This document shows positions 9,320 through 18,700 of a stretch of 64,000 bases of DNA, in pieces. Below the pieces are notes generated by a model, which made no database searches, was not told where the DNA came from, and was given only the letters and a program-made list of their open reading frames with translations. Location of the stretch: NCBI RefSeq assembly GCF_001956985.1, contig NZ_CP019082.1:2170001-2234000 (forward strand), read 5' to 3'. The position numbers were made by a program, and so were the translations under genes. Source of the stretch: Paludisphaera borealis (GTDB lineage Bacteria > Planctomycetota > Planctomycetia > Isosphaerales > Isosphaeraceae). Every line of letters begins with the position of its first letter. Within the stretch, counting starts at the first letter, position 1.

Positions 9320-12314
9320 CGCGCCGAGCGGGTGCGGAGGCGAGCCGCTCGGCGTCGGCGAGGTCGGGCTCGACGAAGCTCTCCGCCGCCGCCCGGAACA
9401 AGGCTTCGTACTGGTCGACGAACCATGGATGCGCCGGAAGTCCTTGGAGCACCCACGACGACTGCGCGGCGAGTTCGCCGCGGCGCTCGTCGTCCCGGAT
9501 CAGGTCCGAGAGCCGGTTCGCGAGGCCGTCATGGTCGCCGGGCTCGTAGTAGAGTGCGTTGATCTGATCACGAACTTGCTCGGCGATCCCGAACACCGGC
9601 GTCGTGACCAGCGGCAGGCCGCACGCCATCGCTTCGAGCACCACGCGAGGGTAACTCTCGATCCGCGAGGTGCAGCAAAACACGTCGGCCGCCAGCCAGA
9701 ATCGCGCGGTGTCGCCCGACTCGGGAAAGATCGTGAACCGGTCCCGGCGGTCGGCGGGGAGTTCAGCCGCCCTCCGCCCGAGGTCGCGGCTGTAGGCCAG
9801 ACCGTCGCGGGCCCCCACGACGACGCAGCGCGCTCGACCGGCCGCGTCGACCGGCAGCCTCCGGAACGCTTCGAGCAAATCGTGCTGGCCCTTCCGCTCG
9901 CAGACCGTCCCCAGCGACAGGATGCAGACTTCGCCATCGGCGAGCCCCAGCGCGCGACGCGCCTCGGCGCGATCGATTCCATCGAACCTGGCTCGAAACC
10001 GGTCCAGATCCAGTGGGGTGGGAACCCGCTCGAAATTCGCGTGCGAGTCAAGGTCTTTCCACAAATCCAGCGATCCCCGCGACGCGAACACAACGCGGTA
10101 CGGCGTCGCCAGCGATCCGAGGGCCGCGTGGGCGACCGGCGCGGGGAAGTCGCTGAAGTACGTCTTCCACGGCTCGCTTTCGTGCACGCTCCAGACCGAG
10201 GGAACGCCCGCACGGCGCGCGGCCAGGATCGCCCAGAACGTCTGGAGCGTGTTCGCGTGCAGACAGTCGAAGCCGCCGGCGGCAAGCCGGTCGGCCAGCG
10301 CGCGGACCTCGACCGCCAGGCGATCGTCGGAGTCCGTCGCGTCGATCAAGCTCGGTCGAATCTCGACGTCGATCCCCGCCTCCTCGTACCGCGCCCGGAG
10401 CGGCCCGTCGCGGGGGCTGACGACGACGGCCGAGATCTTCGACGACCGCTCCAGCGCCGACAGCAACTCGTACTGGATCAGCGGCGCGCCTTCCCAGTTC
10501 AGGTTGTGGGTCGCCGCCAGAACGCGGAGCCTTTGTTCCGACGGACCGACCGGTACGACCGTCGGTCGAACTCGAAGATCGGGCGCGGATGGGTCGACGT
10601 GCGGGCTGAGATACGGCTCGACCACGTCCGGGTAGCGCTCGCGGAACGTCGCGATCGCTCGCGGCTCGGCTCCCCGCGACTTCGAAGCCGAAGGAACGAC
10701 GACTTCACAATCGGCCGAGATCACGCACCGCAGCTCTCGCGTTCGGAGCCGCAGGCAATAGTCGACGTCGAACAGGTCGTCCGGGAAGGCATCCGCATCG
10801 AACCCGCCCAAGCTGAGGAACCGATCCCGGCGCGTCATGAAACAACAGGCCGAGACGGCCGAGATGTTGCGACTGACGCGGGCGAGATTCAAATAACCCT
10901 GATCCCAGACCGGCAGGCCCTCGAACACCTTGCGAGCGACGGACCGCTCGGGGTCGATCGAGAGGCCCGCATGATCAAGGGTCCCCTGCCGGTTGAGCCC
11001 CCTCGGCCCCACGGCTCCGACCCCTTCGAGCCGCGACCAGCCGACCATCTGCATCAGGAACCAGGAACCCCTGATCTCCGTGCGACCGTCCACGAACAGG
11101 ATCAACTCCTCGTCGACGGCCTCCACCGCGCGATTCCAGAGAGCGGCTCGACCGCGGTCGGCCCCTTCGAGAACCGTGATCTCGAAGCCCAACGAAAACC
11201 GGCCGAGCTTCGGCATTCGACCGTCCGATCCAATGACGTACACATGAAAATTACGGTAGATCGAAGTTTGCAGCCAGGCGATCAGCCGCGACGTCGAGGA
11301 CGGATCTTCCTCGGCGATCAAGATCGCGACCCGGGGCCCGTCGTCGGGCATGACGGGCTGGAAAACCGCCGAGCCCGCCCGCGCGGCCCAGGAGGGAATC
11401 ACAACGCTACAGTCGATCCCGCGACGGTGGAAAGCTTCCTCCACGGCGCGCCGACCCGCTTCGAAACTCGCGGGCTTCTCGTGACCGCTGGCGGCCGTCG
11501 AGCCCGGAAGAACCCGCCAGTGGTAGAGCAATTGCGGCACGTGGCTGACCCGCCGCGCGCGCTCGCTCGCTCGCAGCAGCAGGTCGTGGTCTTGCGAGCC
11601 CTCGAAGCCGACGCGAAGGCCGCCGAGTTCGTGGTAAAGCGTCGTGCGGATCGCCTTCACATGGCCGGCGTAGCAGTACGAAAGCAGCAGCTCGGGCGAC
11701 CAGTCGGGCTTGAACTCGGGGGCGAAGCGCCGGCCGTTCTCGTCGATTTTATCATGATCCGAATACGCGAGATCAACGTCCGGATTGGCTTCGAGATAGA
11801 GCGCAAGATGCGCCAGGCAATCGGGGTCGAGGACGTCGTCGTGATCGAAGAGCACGAGAAACTCGCCCGAAGCGAGCGTCGCGCCGGAGTTGGTCGCGAT
11901 CGAGATATTGCCGTTTTCGGCTCGTTCGAGTACCGAAATCCGGTCGTCGAGCAAGGCCCAGCGACGGAGTAAAGGCCTGATGTATTCATGGGCGCTGGCG
12001 TCGTCGACGACGATCAGCTCCCAGATTCCGTAGCTCTGCCCGACGACGCTCGCGAGCGCCGCGTCAAGGACGTGCTCCGACGTGTTGTAGACCGGCAGTA
12101 CGATCGAGAACCGGATCGGCCGGCTCAAGGTCGCGAGCGACTCGGAGAGTCGCCGGCCGCGCCGCGAGGTCTTGCGATTGCGGAGCCGCCAGGCGTCGTA
12201 GGGATCGACGGGTTCAGGGATGCGAAAGCCGCCGGGGACGCCGCCGAATCTTCCGGCCGAAATCTTCGATCGGAATCGACGCAAGAGGGTGCGGAGCTTC
12301 CGCCGCGCTCGGCC
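9300..12314 (-). CDS. Multi-domain glycosyltransferase (GT2 - GT2-like - GT4)
   Basis: About 1004 residues from ATG 12314, the only ATG ahead of the first domain; TTG/GTG starts up to 12494 are possible and none has a convincing SD. After a basic N-terminus, a GT2 domain (FSIVLPVYNTSEHVLDAALA, then LVLFDHDDVLDPD with the DxD-type metal site) fills roughly residues 65-320. A second GT2-like Rossmann region follows (VAILIAEEDPSSTSRLIAWL; LILFVDGRTEIRG; GGFDADAFPDDLFDVDYC) at about 330-590. A GT4/GT-B C-terminus has ILSLGTVCERKGQHDLLEAF and SYPRVVLEAMACGLPLV (the EX7E element) at about 620-980. Such chimeras make several consecutive glycosidic bonds in surface glycans. It is 102 bases downstream of the beta-helix gene on the same strand. 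Confidence 0.88.
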   Translation of the reverse strand, partial: GRARRKLRTLLRRFRSKISAGRFGGVPGGFRIPEPVDPYDAWRLRNRKTSRRGRRLSESLATLSRPIRFSIVLPVYNTSEHVLDAALASVVGQSYGIWELIVVDDASAHEYIRPLLRRWALLDDRISVLERAENGNISIATNSGATLASGEFLVLFDHDDVLDPDCLAHLALYLEANPDVDLAYSDHDKIDENGRRFAPEFKPDWSPELLLSYCYAGHVKAIRTTLYHELGGLRVGFEGSQDHDLLLRASERARRVSHVPQLLYHWRVLPGSTAASGHEKPASFEAGRRAVEEAFHRRGIDCSVVIPSWAARAGSAVFQPVMPDDGPRVAILIAEEDPSSTSRLIAWLQTSIYRNFHVYVIGSDGRMPKLGRFSLGFEITVLEGADRGRAALWNRAVEAVDEELILFVDGRTEIRGSWFLMQMVGWSRLEGVGAVGPRGLNRQGTLDHAGLSIDPERSVARKVFEGLPVWDQGYLNLARVSRNISAVSACCFMTRRDRFLSLGGFDADAFPDDLFDVDYCLRLRTRELRCVISADCEVVVPSASKSRGAEPRAIATFRERYPDVVEPYLSPHVDPSAPDLRVRPTVVPVGPSEQRLRVLAATHNLNWEGAPLIQYELLSALERSSKISAVVVSPRDGPLRARYEEAGIDVEIRPSLIDATDSDDRLAVEVRALADRLAAGGFDCLHANTLQTFWAILAARRAGVPSVWSVHESEPWKTYFSDFPAPVAHAALGSLATPYRVVFASRGSLDLWKDLDSHANFERVPTPLDLDRFRARFDGIDRAEARRALGLADGEVCILSLGTVCERKGQHDLLEAFRRLPVDAAGRARCVVVGARDGLAYSRDLGRRAAELPADRRDRFTIFPESGDTARFWLAADVFCCTSRIESYPRVVLEAMACGLPLVTTPVFGIAEQVRDQINALYYEPGDHDGLANRLSDLIRDDERRGELAAQSSWVLQGLPAHPWFVDQYEALFRAAAESFVEPDLADAERLASAPARRVTSARV

Positions 12315-12596
12315 CATCGCCGGGCCAAGACCATCGGACTGAACGACGCGCAGGAAGCGTCGCGGCAGGTGGGTTGCATTCTGGAGTGAAAACCGATCCC
12401 GACGCACCTTCGACGTCGCGCTGCGGCGAGCGTCGATGTGCGAGGCGGCGATCGCCGGTGGTCGCTCGGTTGGGTTCACGATCGCGTTCCACAAGTCCAG
12501 GGGAGTCCCGGACGTCGGATCGTCCGGGACGAGGGCCCTGACTCATACGGCCAACGCGCGATCGCGTCAATCCGAACTTATGGATTGCGCGGAGTC

Positions 12597-14078
12597 TCAA
12601 CCACGCCCGCGAGGGGGCTTGGGCTTTCCGCCGCCGCCCGGCCTCACGATCCCGGGGACGTCCTGCAAGGCGTTGCCGACGGCGGCCGAGTCGACGTAGA
12701 TCGAGCCCTGGCCGTTCGATCCGAACGTGTTGCCGACGACCCAGTTGCTATTGGCCTTCGGCAGCAGCGCGACGCCGAACCCCTTGTTGGGGAACCAGAC
12801 TCCGCTCGACGCCTGGCCGATGAAGTTGGAGGCCATGTAGTTGCCCGTCGCGTTCGAGACCTGGAACCCGTTGACCGAATTACCGGCGACGATGTTGCCG
12901 GTGATCGAATTCGCTTTCGCGCCCGATTCGACGTTGATGCCGACGGCCTGGGTGCCGACGACCGCGGTCTGGGCGACGTTCAGCCCGACGATGTTGTTCT
13001 GAACCCAGTTGCCGGGCGCGCCGGGGAACGAGGCGGTCCCCAGCGAGATGCCTCCCAGGGCGTTCGCCGCGATCACGTTGCCTCCGAACGGTCCGCCGAC
13101 CGCGTTGCTCCCCGAGCCGTTGCCGATCAGCACCCCGAGCTCGCCGTTGGGAATCGCCGTCATGCCCGATTTATCCAGTCCGATCATGTTGGCGAAGACG
13201 ACGTTGAGCTTGGTCGAGGGGTGAAGCAGCTCGACGCCGGACGACTTGTTGCCGGAGAGCACGTCCCCCGGACCGATGAAGTTCTCCTGCGCGCCGGCGG
13301 CGAGGAAGACGCCGTCGGAGTCGTTCCCGAAGCCCGACGCCGTCGATCCGGTCGGATCGGTGCCGATATTGTTGTACTGGATGGAATTCGTCTTGTAGAT
13401 CGCGCCCGACCAGCTCCCGCCGATGTCCTCGCCGATGTTGACCCCGTTGTAGAGCCCGGACATCGTATTGAATCGAATCGTGTTGAAACTGGACTGAAGC
13501 CCCACGCCTGCGGCCGGCTGCGCGGTGAACTGCTTGTTGGTGTGCAGCGTGTTCGAGCCGTCGTAATAGAACCCCAAATAATTATCCTGGATCCAGTTCC
13601 CCTGCGACGACGCGAAGATCGTCACGGCGTTGGCCGTGTAGTTGGACATCGCCAGGCCCTGAATCGTGCTGCCGCTCGACGTCTGACCGCCAGCGCCTTG
13701 CAAGAGGAAGATCGAGGGGACCGACGCATTGCCCCGCACGACGACTAGCGGCTTGCCCGCATATCCCGGCTGCGATTCGCCGTCGATCACGACCTGATCA
13801 TTCAGGTAAAGCGTGCTCGTCACGTCGATGATGAAGGGTGCGGAACCCTGAAGATTGAATTTGACGATGTCGAGCCCAGGACTCGAATTGTTGGCCTGCT
13901 GAATCGCCCAGGGCAACGAACCTTGCGCGGACGCGTCGCCCGACGTATTCGTCACGGTGAAGGTTGAGAGCAGACTCCGATCTTCCAGCCCGAAGACCTC
14001 CGGCAAGAACCGCTTCCTCGACGCCGGTCGTGACGACAGGAGCCGTTCGGTCCGCCGTAGCGAAGATCGAATTGACAT
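12597..14078 (-). CDS. Parallel beta-helix (NosD-like) surface protein with LEDRSLLS N-terminus
   Basis: A 493-residue protein. A short arginine-rich leader leads to VFGLEDRSLLSTFTVTNTSG, the N-terminal signature of many planctomycete extracellular proteins. The rest is Asn/Gly-rich parallel beta-helix repeats: GSTIQGLAMSNYTANAV, GNWIQDNYLG, NSIQYNNIG, GNVIAANALGGI, GNWVQNNIVGL and so on, about 20-25 residues per coil. The C-terminus is PGGGGKPKPPRGRG. The fold suggests carbohydrate binding or cleavage, or a passive surface role; no catalytic residues are identifiable. ATG 14078 follows AAGGAG at 7 bases. A TTGACA promoter lies at 14151-14179. It is the first gene ahead of the glycosyltransferase at 9300. 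Confidence 0.82.
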   Translation of the reverse strand: MSIRSSLRRTERLLSSRPASRKRFLPEVFGLEDRSLLSTFTVTNTSGDASAQGSLPWAIQQANNSSPGLDIVKFNLQGSAPFIIDVTSTLYLNDQVVIDGESQPGYAGKPLVVVRGNASVPSIFLLQGAGGQTSSGSTIQGLAMSNYTANAVTIFASSQGNWIQDNYLGFYYDGSNTLHTNKQFTAQPAAGVGLQSSFNTIRFNTMSGLYNGVNIGEDIGGSWSGAIYKTNSIQYNNIGTDPTGSTASGFGNDSDGVFLAAGAQENFIGPGDVLSGNKSSGVELLHPSTKLNVVFANMIGLDKSGMTAIPNGELGVLIGNGSGSNAVGGPFGGNVIAANALGGISLGTASFPGAPGNWVQNNIVGLNVAQTAVVGTQAVGINVESGAKANSITGNIVAGNSVNGFQVSNATGNYMASNFIGQASSGVWFPNKGFGVALLPKANSNWVVGNTFGSNGQGSIYVDSAAVGNALQDVPGIVRPGGGGKPKPPRGRG

Positions 14079-14438
14079 GCGCAAACTCCTTGGCAGGGAA
14101 GAGGATAGCTCAGGCTGAAGAAGCGAGCCTGCAATCGTGATAGCAGCAGAATTTTCCCACAGCCAAAGTCATGTGTCAAGTTTGACGAATGGAAGAGGCC
14201 CTCTGGCGACCTGTGACCCAGTGGGCTCGACGCGCGCTCCGAACTCGCCCCAAGGAACTGTAGGTCACGGGGTCGTCCGAGTCTGGTTTTCGATCATCGA
14301 CGTGCATCGATCCAGCCTAAACCATGCGCGCGAGCACGCAGGCGTCATCGCGGCGGAAAGGGCTGGATCGCGGGTGGGGCGAGTTGGGAACCGGGACCGG
14401 TCGAGGCCGTCCCGGAGATCAAGCGGGTCGGCAAGCGA
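14079..14438. other. Gene-free interval between co-directional minus-strand genes
   Basis: This 360-base stretch holds the SD and promoter of the beta-helix gene (14151-14179) and otherwise nothing recognised. No terminator-like hairpin with a U tract was seen after the gene ending at 14439. Confidence 0.6.
14151..14179 (-). promoter_or_regulatory. Sigma-70-type promoter of the beta-helix gene
   Basis: On the minus strand a perfect -35 TTGACA (14179-14174), a 17-base spacer and GAAAAT (-10, 14156-14151; 4/6) lie about 72 bases upstream of ATG 14078. The local sequence is AT-rich compared with the genome. Confidence 0.65.
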
Positions 14439-15560
14439 TCAGGCGGCGTCGAGATCTTTCCGGCCTTTGTACATTTGCAAGAGACCGCGCGCGAAGCGCT
14501 CTCGAAGGCTGTTTCTCGGGGCGATCACCTTGCGGTAGCGGCGTCCGAACGCAAGGAACCGGCGAGCCGGGAGCACGACCAGCGTCTTGCCGAGGCCCCG
14601 CTCCAGTTCCTTCCGCAGCTTGGCTTCGAGATCTTCCACCTGCTCCTGAAGGCGGACGTTCCGCTCACGGAGAACTTCTTCCTCGATGTCGGGGTTGAGC
14701 AACGACTCGCTCAGGCTGGTTCGATCTCCCATCCGGCCGGACGACCGGGCCCGCGCGTCGAGCGACTTCCCCTGGTTCCGAACGCCTCGCTCCACGGCGT
14801 AAAGGCACGCGTCGCGGACGAGGGTCAGAAAGTCGTAGTTGGTCGTGAAGAGTTGCTCGATCCTTTTGAGGACGTCTGGGGCGACGCGGTTCGTTTGATG
14901 GAAAACGAGGGCGATCGAGCAATCATAAAGCGAGGGGGCCTCTTCGCGGAGCAGGTGCACGACCGGGCCGGTCTCCGAGGAAGCGAGGCCCAAAACGCCG
15001 CGCGCATTGGGATCGTCGCGGGTCTTGCCCATCCCCAGCACGACAACGACGCCGTCGGCGAATCGATCGAGGAAGCTCGTGACGATCTCGCCGGACGACG
15101 AGGCCGCGATCGACGCCGGCAGCAAGAGAACGGGAATCGCGTCGTGATGCGCGGTCGAGCCGAGGCGCTCCCATCGATCGTCCGTTTGAGGAACCACCGC
15201 AAGCGCGCCGCGGGCGGCCAGAGCCGACGAATCGGCGTAGCTTTGGATGATCTCGTGGAGCCGCTCGCCGCGAGGCGGGAGCGCGGAGGTCTCCTCTTCG
15301 ACGGCGACGCGCGCGACGCGGTGGTTCGCCAGGCAGGCGATCGTCGTGGCGCCCCATGACGACCGGCTCGCCAGATCCGCCGCGATGATCGGCCGTGGGC
15401 AGAATTCGAGGATCAGATGAATCACGTAGTTGTCGAGCGGCGACAGCCCGCACTCGACGTGGTCGGAGTAAGGCGCCTGCTCAAGGTACCCGGCGACGGG
15501 ACCGTAGATCATGTCGATGGTCGAGATCCGAGGCAGGGCCTTCGCGAACCGATCGCTCAT
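14439..15560 (-). CDS. Rossmann-like protein with C-terminal coiled coil, glycan locus
   Basis: A 373-residue protein of no firmly recognised family. Residues 40-190 have a Rossmann-like alternation (IIAADLASRSSWGATTIACL could be a divergent SAM-binding loop; GVVVVLGMGKTRDDP is a second beta-loop-helix). Around residues 285-320 lies a charged coiled coil (EEEVLRERNVRLQEQVEDLE), followed by a basic segment ending RFARGLLQMYKGRKDLDAA. The ATG at 15560 has AAGGAG 8 bases upstream. It is 25 bases downstream of the GT2 gene and clearly in one operon with it. By context it serves glycan assembly. The coiled coil plus basic tail resembles that of two other proteins in this locus. Confidence 0.7.
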   Translation of the reverse strand: MSDRFAKALPRISTIDMIYGPVAGYLEQAPYSDHVECGLSPLDNYVIHLILEFCPRPIIAADLASRSSWGATTIACLANHRVARVAVEEETSALPPRGERLHEIIQSYADSSALAARGALAVVPQTDDRWERLGSTAHHDAIPVLLLPASIAASSSGEIVTSFLDRFADGVVVVLGMGKTRDDPNARGVLGLASSETGPVVHLLREEAPSLYDCSIALVFHQTNRVAPDVLKRIEQLFTTNYDFLTLVRDACLYAVERGVRNQGKSLDARARSSGRMGDRTSLSESLLNPDIEEEVLRERNVRLQEQVEDLEAKLRKELERGLGKTLVVLPARRFLAFGRRYRKVIAPRNSLRERFARGLLQMYKGRKDLDAA

Positions 15561-15585
15561 ACCGAGAACTCCTTGGCAAGCCGTC

Positions 15586-16362
15586 TCAGAGGTATCCGAC
15601 GCCGGGGAAGTACCTCTCGTGATGGGTCCGCGTGAGGTTGCAATCGCGGAATTCCAACTGATTGAAGACGCGCTTGAAGCGTGGTTTGATCGCGTCGGGA
15701 TCGTCGACGGCCCGCATCATCGAGTTCGGCAGATACTGATAAACGCCAAACGTCAGAGGGACGAACACCAGGCGTCGACCGGACGCCGCGAGATGGAGCC
15801 AGAGCTCCCAATCGGCCCAGGCGTCGACCCCGCTCGTATAGCCTCCGCAATCGAGAATCTGTATGCGATCGAGGAGCGCGAAGGCGTCGATGTAGTTTTC
15901 ATCGTAGATTCTCGGCTGAAAACTTTCATTGCTGCACATCCAGAACGCGGAATCCTCGCCGAGCCGACGCATCAGCAGATTGCCGTACACGACCGCTGCG
16001 CCCGTCTCCTTGATCGACCTGAGAAACGAGGGGAAATTCGCTTCGATCAGATAGTTGTCGGCGTCTAGAAAGACGATGTAACGATGCGACGCGTTGAGCA
16101 ACGCCGAGTTGCGAGCCGCGGCCAGACCACGGTTCGTCTCGTGCCGGAGGACGCGGAGGCCCTCGCGGCCGTAGAGCGCCTCGAGGCTGCGGAGCAACGA
16201 CTCAGAGCCGTCGCGCGATGCGTCGTCGACGACCAGCACTTCGCCGGGGATTCCTTCTCGCTTGAGGAGGCGTATGGTTTCGAGGGCCGAGAGGATCGAT
16301 CGCGACAGGAAGAACTCATGATTCCAGTTGGGAATCGCGATGGTCACGCCTTGCTGGTCCAC
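15586..16362 (-). CDS. Glycosyltransferase family 2
   Basis: A 258-residue GT-A fold enzyme. VTIAIPNWNHEFFLSRSI opens the nucleotide-binding domain, VLVVDDASRDGS is the first acidic motif and YIVFLDADNYL carries the DxD metal-binding motif. Family members transfer sugars from nucleotide-sugar donors to growing glycans on the cytoplasmic face. GTG 16362 is selected because GAGGGGG lies 7 bases upstream and the domain begins at residue 5. A reading from 16455 would add a low-complexity Arg/Gly leader. It is short for GT2, with no membrane segment. Confidence 0.88.
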   Translation of the reverse strand: MDQQGVTIAIPNWNHEFFLSRSILSALETIRLLKREGIPGEVLVVDDASRDGSESLLRSLEALYGREGLRVLRHETNRGLAAARNSALLNASHRYIVFLDADNYLIEANFPSFLRSIKETGAAVVYGNLLMRRLGEDSAFWMCSNESFQPRIYDENYIDAFALLDRIQILDCGGYTSGVDAWADWELWLHLAASGRRLVFVPLTFGVYQYLPNSMMRAVDDPDAIKPRFKRVFNQLEFRDCNLTRTHHERYFPGVGYL

Positions 16363-16715
16363 GCCCCGTCCCCCTCGTTGCCGGATCGACCCCGCGAAGC
16401 CGCCCCAGCGTCCCCTCGCCGAAATCCGTTCACGTCGTACAGCCTTCGTTGGCAAGCGGGTTCAGTAGCACTTCCAAGCAATCACGTCAACCCAAGCCTG
16501 CCATCTCCCGAGGCTGTTCCGCAATCAGGAGGCTCGGCTCGGCCCGTCAGGCACCTCGACCGAGCTTGACGCAAAGCCCGGTCGCGACTAGACTCCGCCG
16601 CCGATCGTCCCGACCCGAGCGAGGCGTGACGACGCCTGGGCTCCTGTCGCCGCCCAGTCTCGTTCTCCTTTGCTGAACGAGGATCGGAGCATCCGGCCCC
16701 CGAGGAACGACGGAA
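16363..16715. other. Divergent intergenic region with opposing promoter candidates
   Basis: These 353 bases separate the minus-strand GT2 gene and the plus-strand gene at 16716. A good plus-strand promoter lies at 16566-16594. On the minus strand TTGACG (16490-16485) has a 17-base spacer to TACTGA, a poor -10, so that promoter is uncertain. Confidence 0.55.
16566..16594 (+). promoter_or_regulatory. Sigma-70-type promoter of the 16716-18670 gene pair
   Basis: TTGACG (5/6) at 16566-16571, a 17-base spacer, and TAGACT (4/6) at 16589-16594. The predicted start site near 16602 leaves a leader of about 114 bases. Confidence 0.6.
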
Positions 16716-17696
16716 ATGAACGAGACGCAGAAGGATGTCGGCGGCCGGCGGACGCTGGTCGTGGTTCCCGGCAGGCTCAACTACTTCTATAATCAGGCCG
16801 GGCGACGAATCGCCGAAGTGCTTCGCGCGATGGGTTCAAGCGTCGAGATCCGGACGCTGGCCGAGACCGACGAGTCGAGCTTCGACCTCGCCTTTCTCTG
16901 CAACGTGTCGGAGATCGTGGCGAGCATCGGCGACGAAGCGGAAGGTCTGAAGCGACTCAGGGCCTTGCGGGGGCGATGCCGCGAGTTGCTCAGCCTCTCC
17001 ATCGACTGCGTCTCGACGCCTTGGTACGCGCGCCTCTGCGAACTCAGCCGCCAGATCCAAGCCGACCGGATCATCGATCTGGGGATCATCGCCCAAACGC
17101 CCCCCGAACGTCCCAAGGGCGATCCCCGTTATGAATTCCTCTTCTCGGGCCTGACCCCGAGCGAGAGCCGAACGATGGATCGATGGACCGACGACGGACC
17201 GGAGCGCAGCATCCCCTGGGCGTTCGTCGGCCACGTGACCGAAAGCCGCGCCGCGCTCGTCGATCGCCTGATCCACGATCTGCACCCCGGCGGCTTCGTC
17301 TACGTGCCCGCCCTCGCGCCGTATACCGAGCAGGGTTCTCCCCACTTGAATGAGCAGCAATTTGATCAGGTGCTCAAGCATACGCGCTATCAAATCTGGT
17401 GCTCGCATCACGACCATTTCTACATGGAGCCGGAGCGGTTTCGCAGCTCGCTGCTGACCGGCGGCGTCCCGATCAAGATCGTCCCGCGCAAGCAGGTTCC
17501 GCCGGCCGGGTCTCCGTTCAGTTATCTCTTGTTCTCGGTCGACGCGCTGTACGAGCTTTCGGACCAAAGCTTCACGGAGCTTGCCGACCGCTTCCGGGAC
17601 GATTGGAGAAACCTGCCGACGCTGGAGCAAGGCCTGCGAACCTTGCTCGGCGATCCGAGCCTGGCGGACGCGTCGCGCCACGTTCGAGCGGCCTGA
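16716..17696 (+). CDS. Glycosyltransferase-like protein, family uncertain
   Basis: A 326-residue soluble protein. RRTLVVVPGRLNYFYNQAGR at the N-terminus and the split into two alpha/beta halves suggest a GT-B-type fold. The C-terminal CSHHDHFYMEPERFRSSLLT, then GGVPIKIVPRKQVPP, is reminiscent of CgeB/DUF3880-like glycosyltransferases, in which the conserved Arg-Glu/Gly loop binds the donor. This is a loose resemblance. ATG 16716 has GAGG-rich sequence upstream and a good promoter at 16566. It is followed after 38 bases by the zinc-ribbon methyltransferase and probably shares its transcript. Confidence 0.6.
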   Translation: MNETQKDVGGRRTLVVVPGRLNYFYNQAGRRIAEVLRAMGSSVEIRTLAETDESSFDLAFLCNVSEIVASIGDEAEGLKRLRALRGRCRELLSLSIDCVSTPWYARLCELSRQIQADRIIDLGIIAQTPPERPKGDPRYEFLFSGLTPSESRTMDRWTDDGPERSIPWAFVGHVTESRAALVDRLIHDLHPGGFVYVPALAPYTEQGSPHLNEQQFDQVLKHTRYQIWCSHHDHFYMEPERFRSSLLTGGVPIKIVPRKQVPPAGSPFSYLLFSVDALYELSDQSFTELADRFRDDWRNLPTLEQGLRTLLGDPSLADASRHVRAA

Positions 17697-17734
17697 CGAT
17701 CGACCAACGCGAACAGGGAAAGAGAGGAAGCAGG

Positions 17735-18670
17735 ATGGCGATCGACTCGGAACGTCTCGATCAGATTCTCCCCAAGCTCGCCTGCCCCCGATGCCTGGGC
17801 TCGCTCGGGCGCTCCGAAGGCGGCCTGACTTGCAAGGCGTGCGCCGCGCGGTATCCGATCCACCAGGATCGCCCCGTGTTGATCGAAGACCCCGCCGGGC
17901 CGCCCCGCGTCATGTCGGAGGCCCACCTGAGCAATCAGCCGCCGTTCGAGTTCGTCGATTGGGTGAGCAAGCTCGATGGTTGGGCGCTCAACGTGGGGGC
18001 CGGTGGAACCGCGCGCAAGCTCCCGAACTGCATCGAGATGGAATATTCGATCTTCCGTCACACCGACGTGGTCGGCGACGCCCACAAGCTCCCGTTCGCC
18101 TCGGAGAGCTTCGACGCCGTGGTCACGTTCAATACGTTCGAACATCTGATCAACCCGAACGTCGCCGCGAATGAGATCCATCGCGTGCTCAAGCCCGGCG
18201 GCCGGCTGATCCTGCACACGGCCTTCCTTCAGCCGGTTCACGAGCCTCCGTACCACTTCTACAACACGACCGAGTACGGCCTCCGCAACTGGTTCCGCAA
18301 CTTCCACGTCGAGGACGTCACCGTCTCCGCGAACTTCCAGCCCGGCTACGTGCTCGCGTGGCTCGCCTGCGAGATCCGGAACGCCGTCGCGACGAACCAG
18401 GGCGAAGACGCCGGGAAAAGATTCGGCGCCACGACCCTCGACGAATGGGCAGCCGCCTGGTCCGACCCCGCCCGCCAGTCCGGCCCCGCCTGGGAGACGC
18501 TCAGGACTCTTCCGCAAGACACCCAGAAGCGATTCGCCGCCGGCTTTCAGCTCGTGGCCACTCGTCCCAAGGAAGGCGCGTGGGCCGAGATCCACCACGC
18601 CGCGCGCTCGCAGGGCCACCACCTCCGCTCGCTCGCAAGCCGCTTGAAGAAGAAGACCGGCTGGTTCTAA
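17735..18670 (+). CDS. Class I methyltransferase with N-terminal Trm112-like zinc ribbon
   Basis: A 311-residue protein. Residues 10-50 carry CPRC and CKAC with YPIHQDRPVLI, a Trm112-type zinc ribbon. A class I SAM domain follows: WALNVGAGGTARKLPN (motif I), HKLPFASESFDAVVTFNTFE (motif II/post-II) and HRVLKPGGRLILH (motif III). It probably methylates a sugar or glycan end in this locus, although Trm112-fused methyltransferases occur in many pathways. ATG 17735 has GAGAGGAAG 7-8 bases upstream. A longer in-frame reading upstream overlaps the previous gene and is rejected. The convergent neighbour ends 126 bases away, with a palindromic repeat between. Confidence 0.88.
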   Translation: MAIDSERLDQILPKLACPRCLGSLGRSEGGLTCKACAARYPIHQDRPVLIEDPAGPPRVMSEAHLSNQPPFEFVDWVSKLDGWALNVGAGGTARKLPNCIEMEYSIFRHTDVVGDAHKLPFASESFDAVVTFNTFEHLINPNVAANEIHRVLKPGGRLILHTAFLQPVHEPPYHFYNTTEYGLRNWFRNFHVEDVTVSANFQPGYVLAWLACEIRNAVATNQGEDAGKRFGATTLDEWAAAWSDPARQSGPAWETLRTLPQDTQKRFAAGFQLVATRPKEGAWAEIHHAARSQGHHLRSLASRLKKKTGWF

Positions 18671-18700
18671 TGCGCCAGCTCCGCCGAGCAGCCGGAATAC

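Noticed and set aside
17399-17734. Extended start for the zinc-ribbon methyltransferase
   Set aside because: The extra 112 codons overlap the previous gene out of frame, and a good SD directs ATG 17735.
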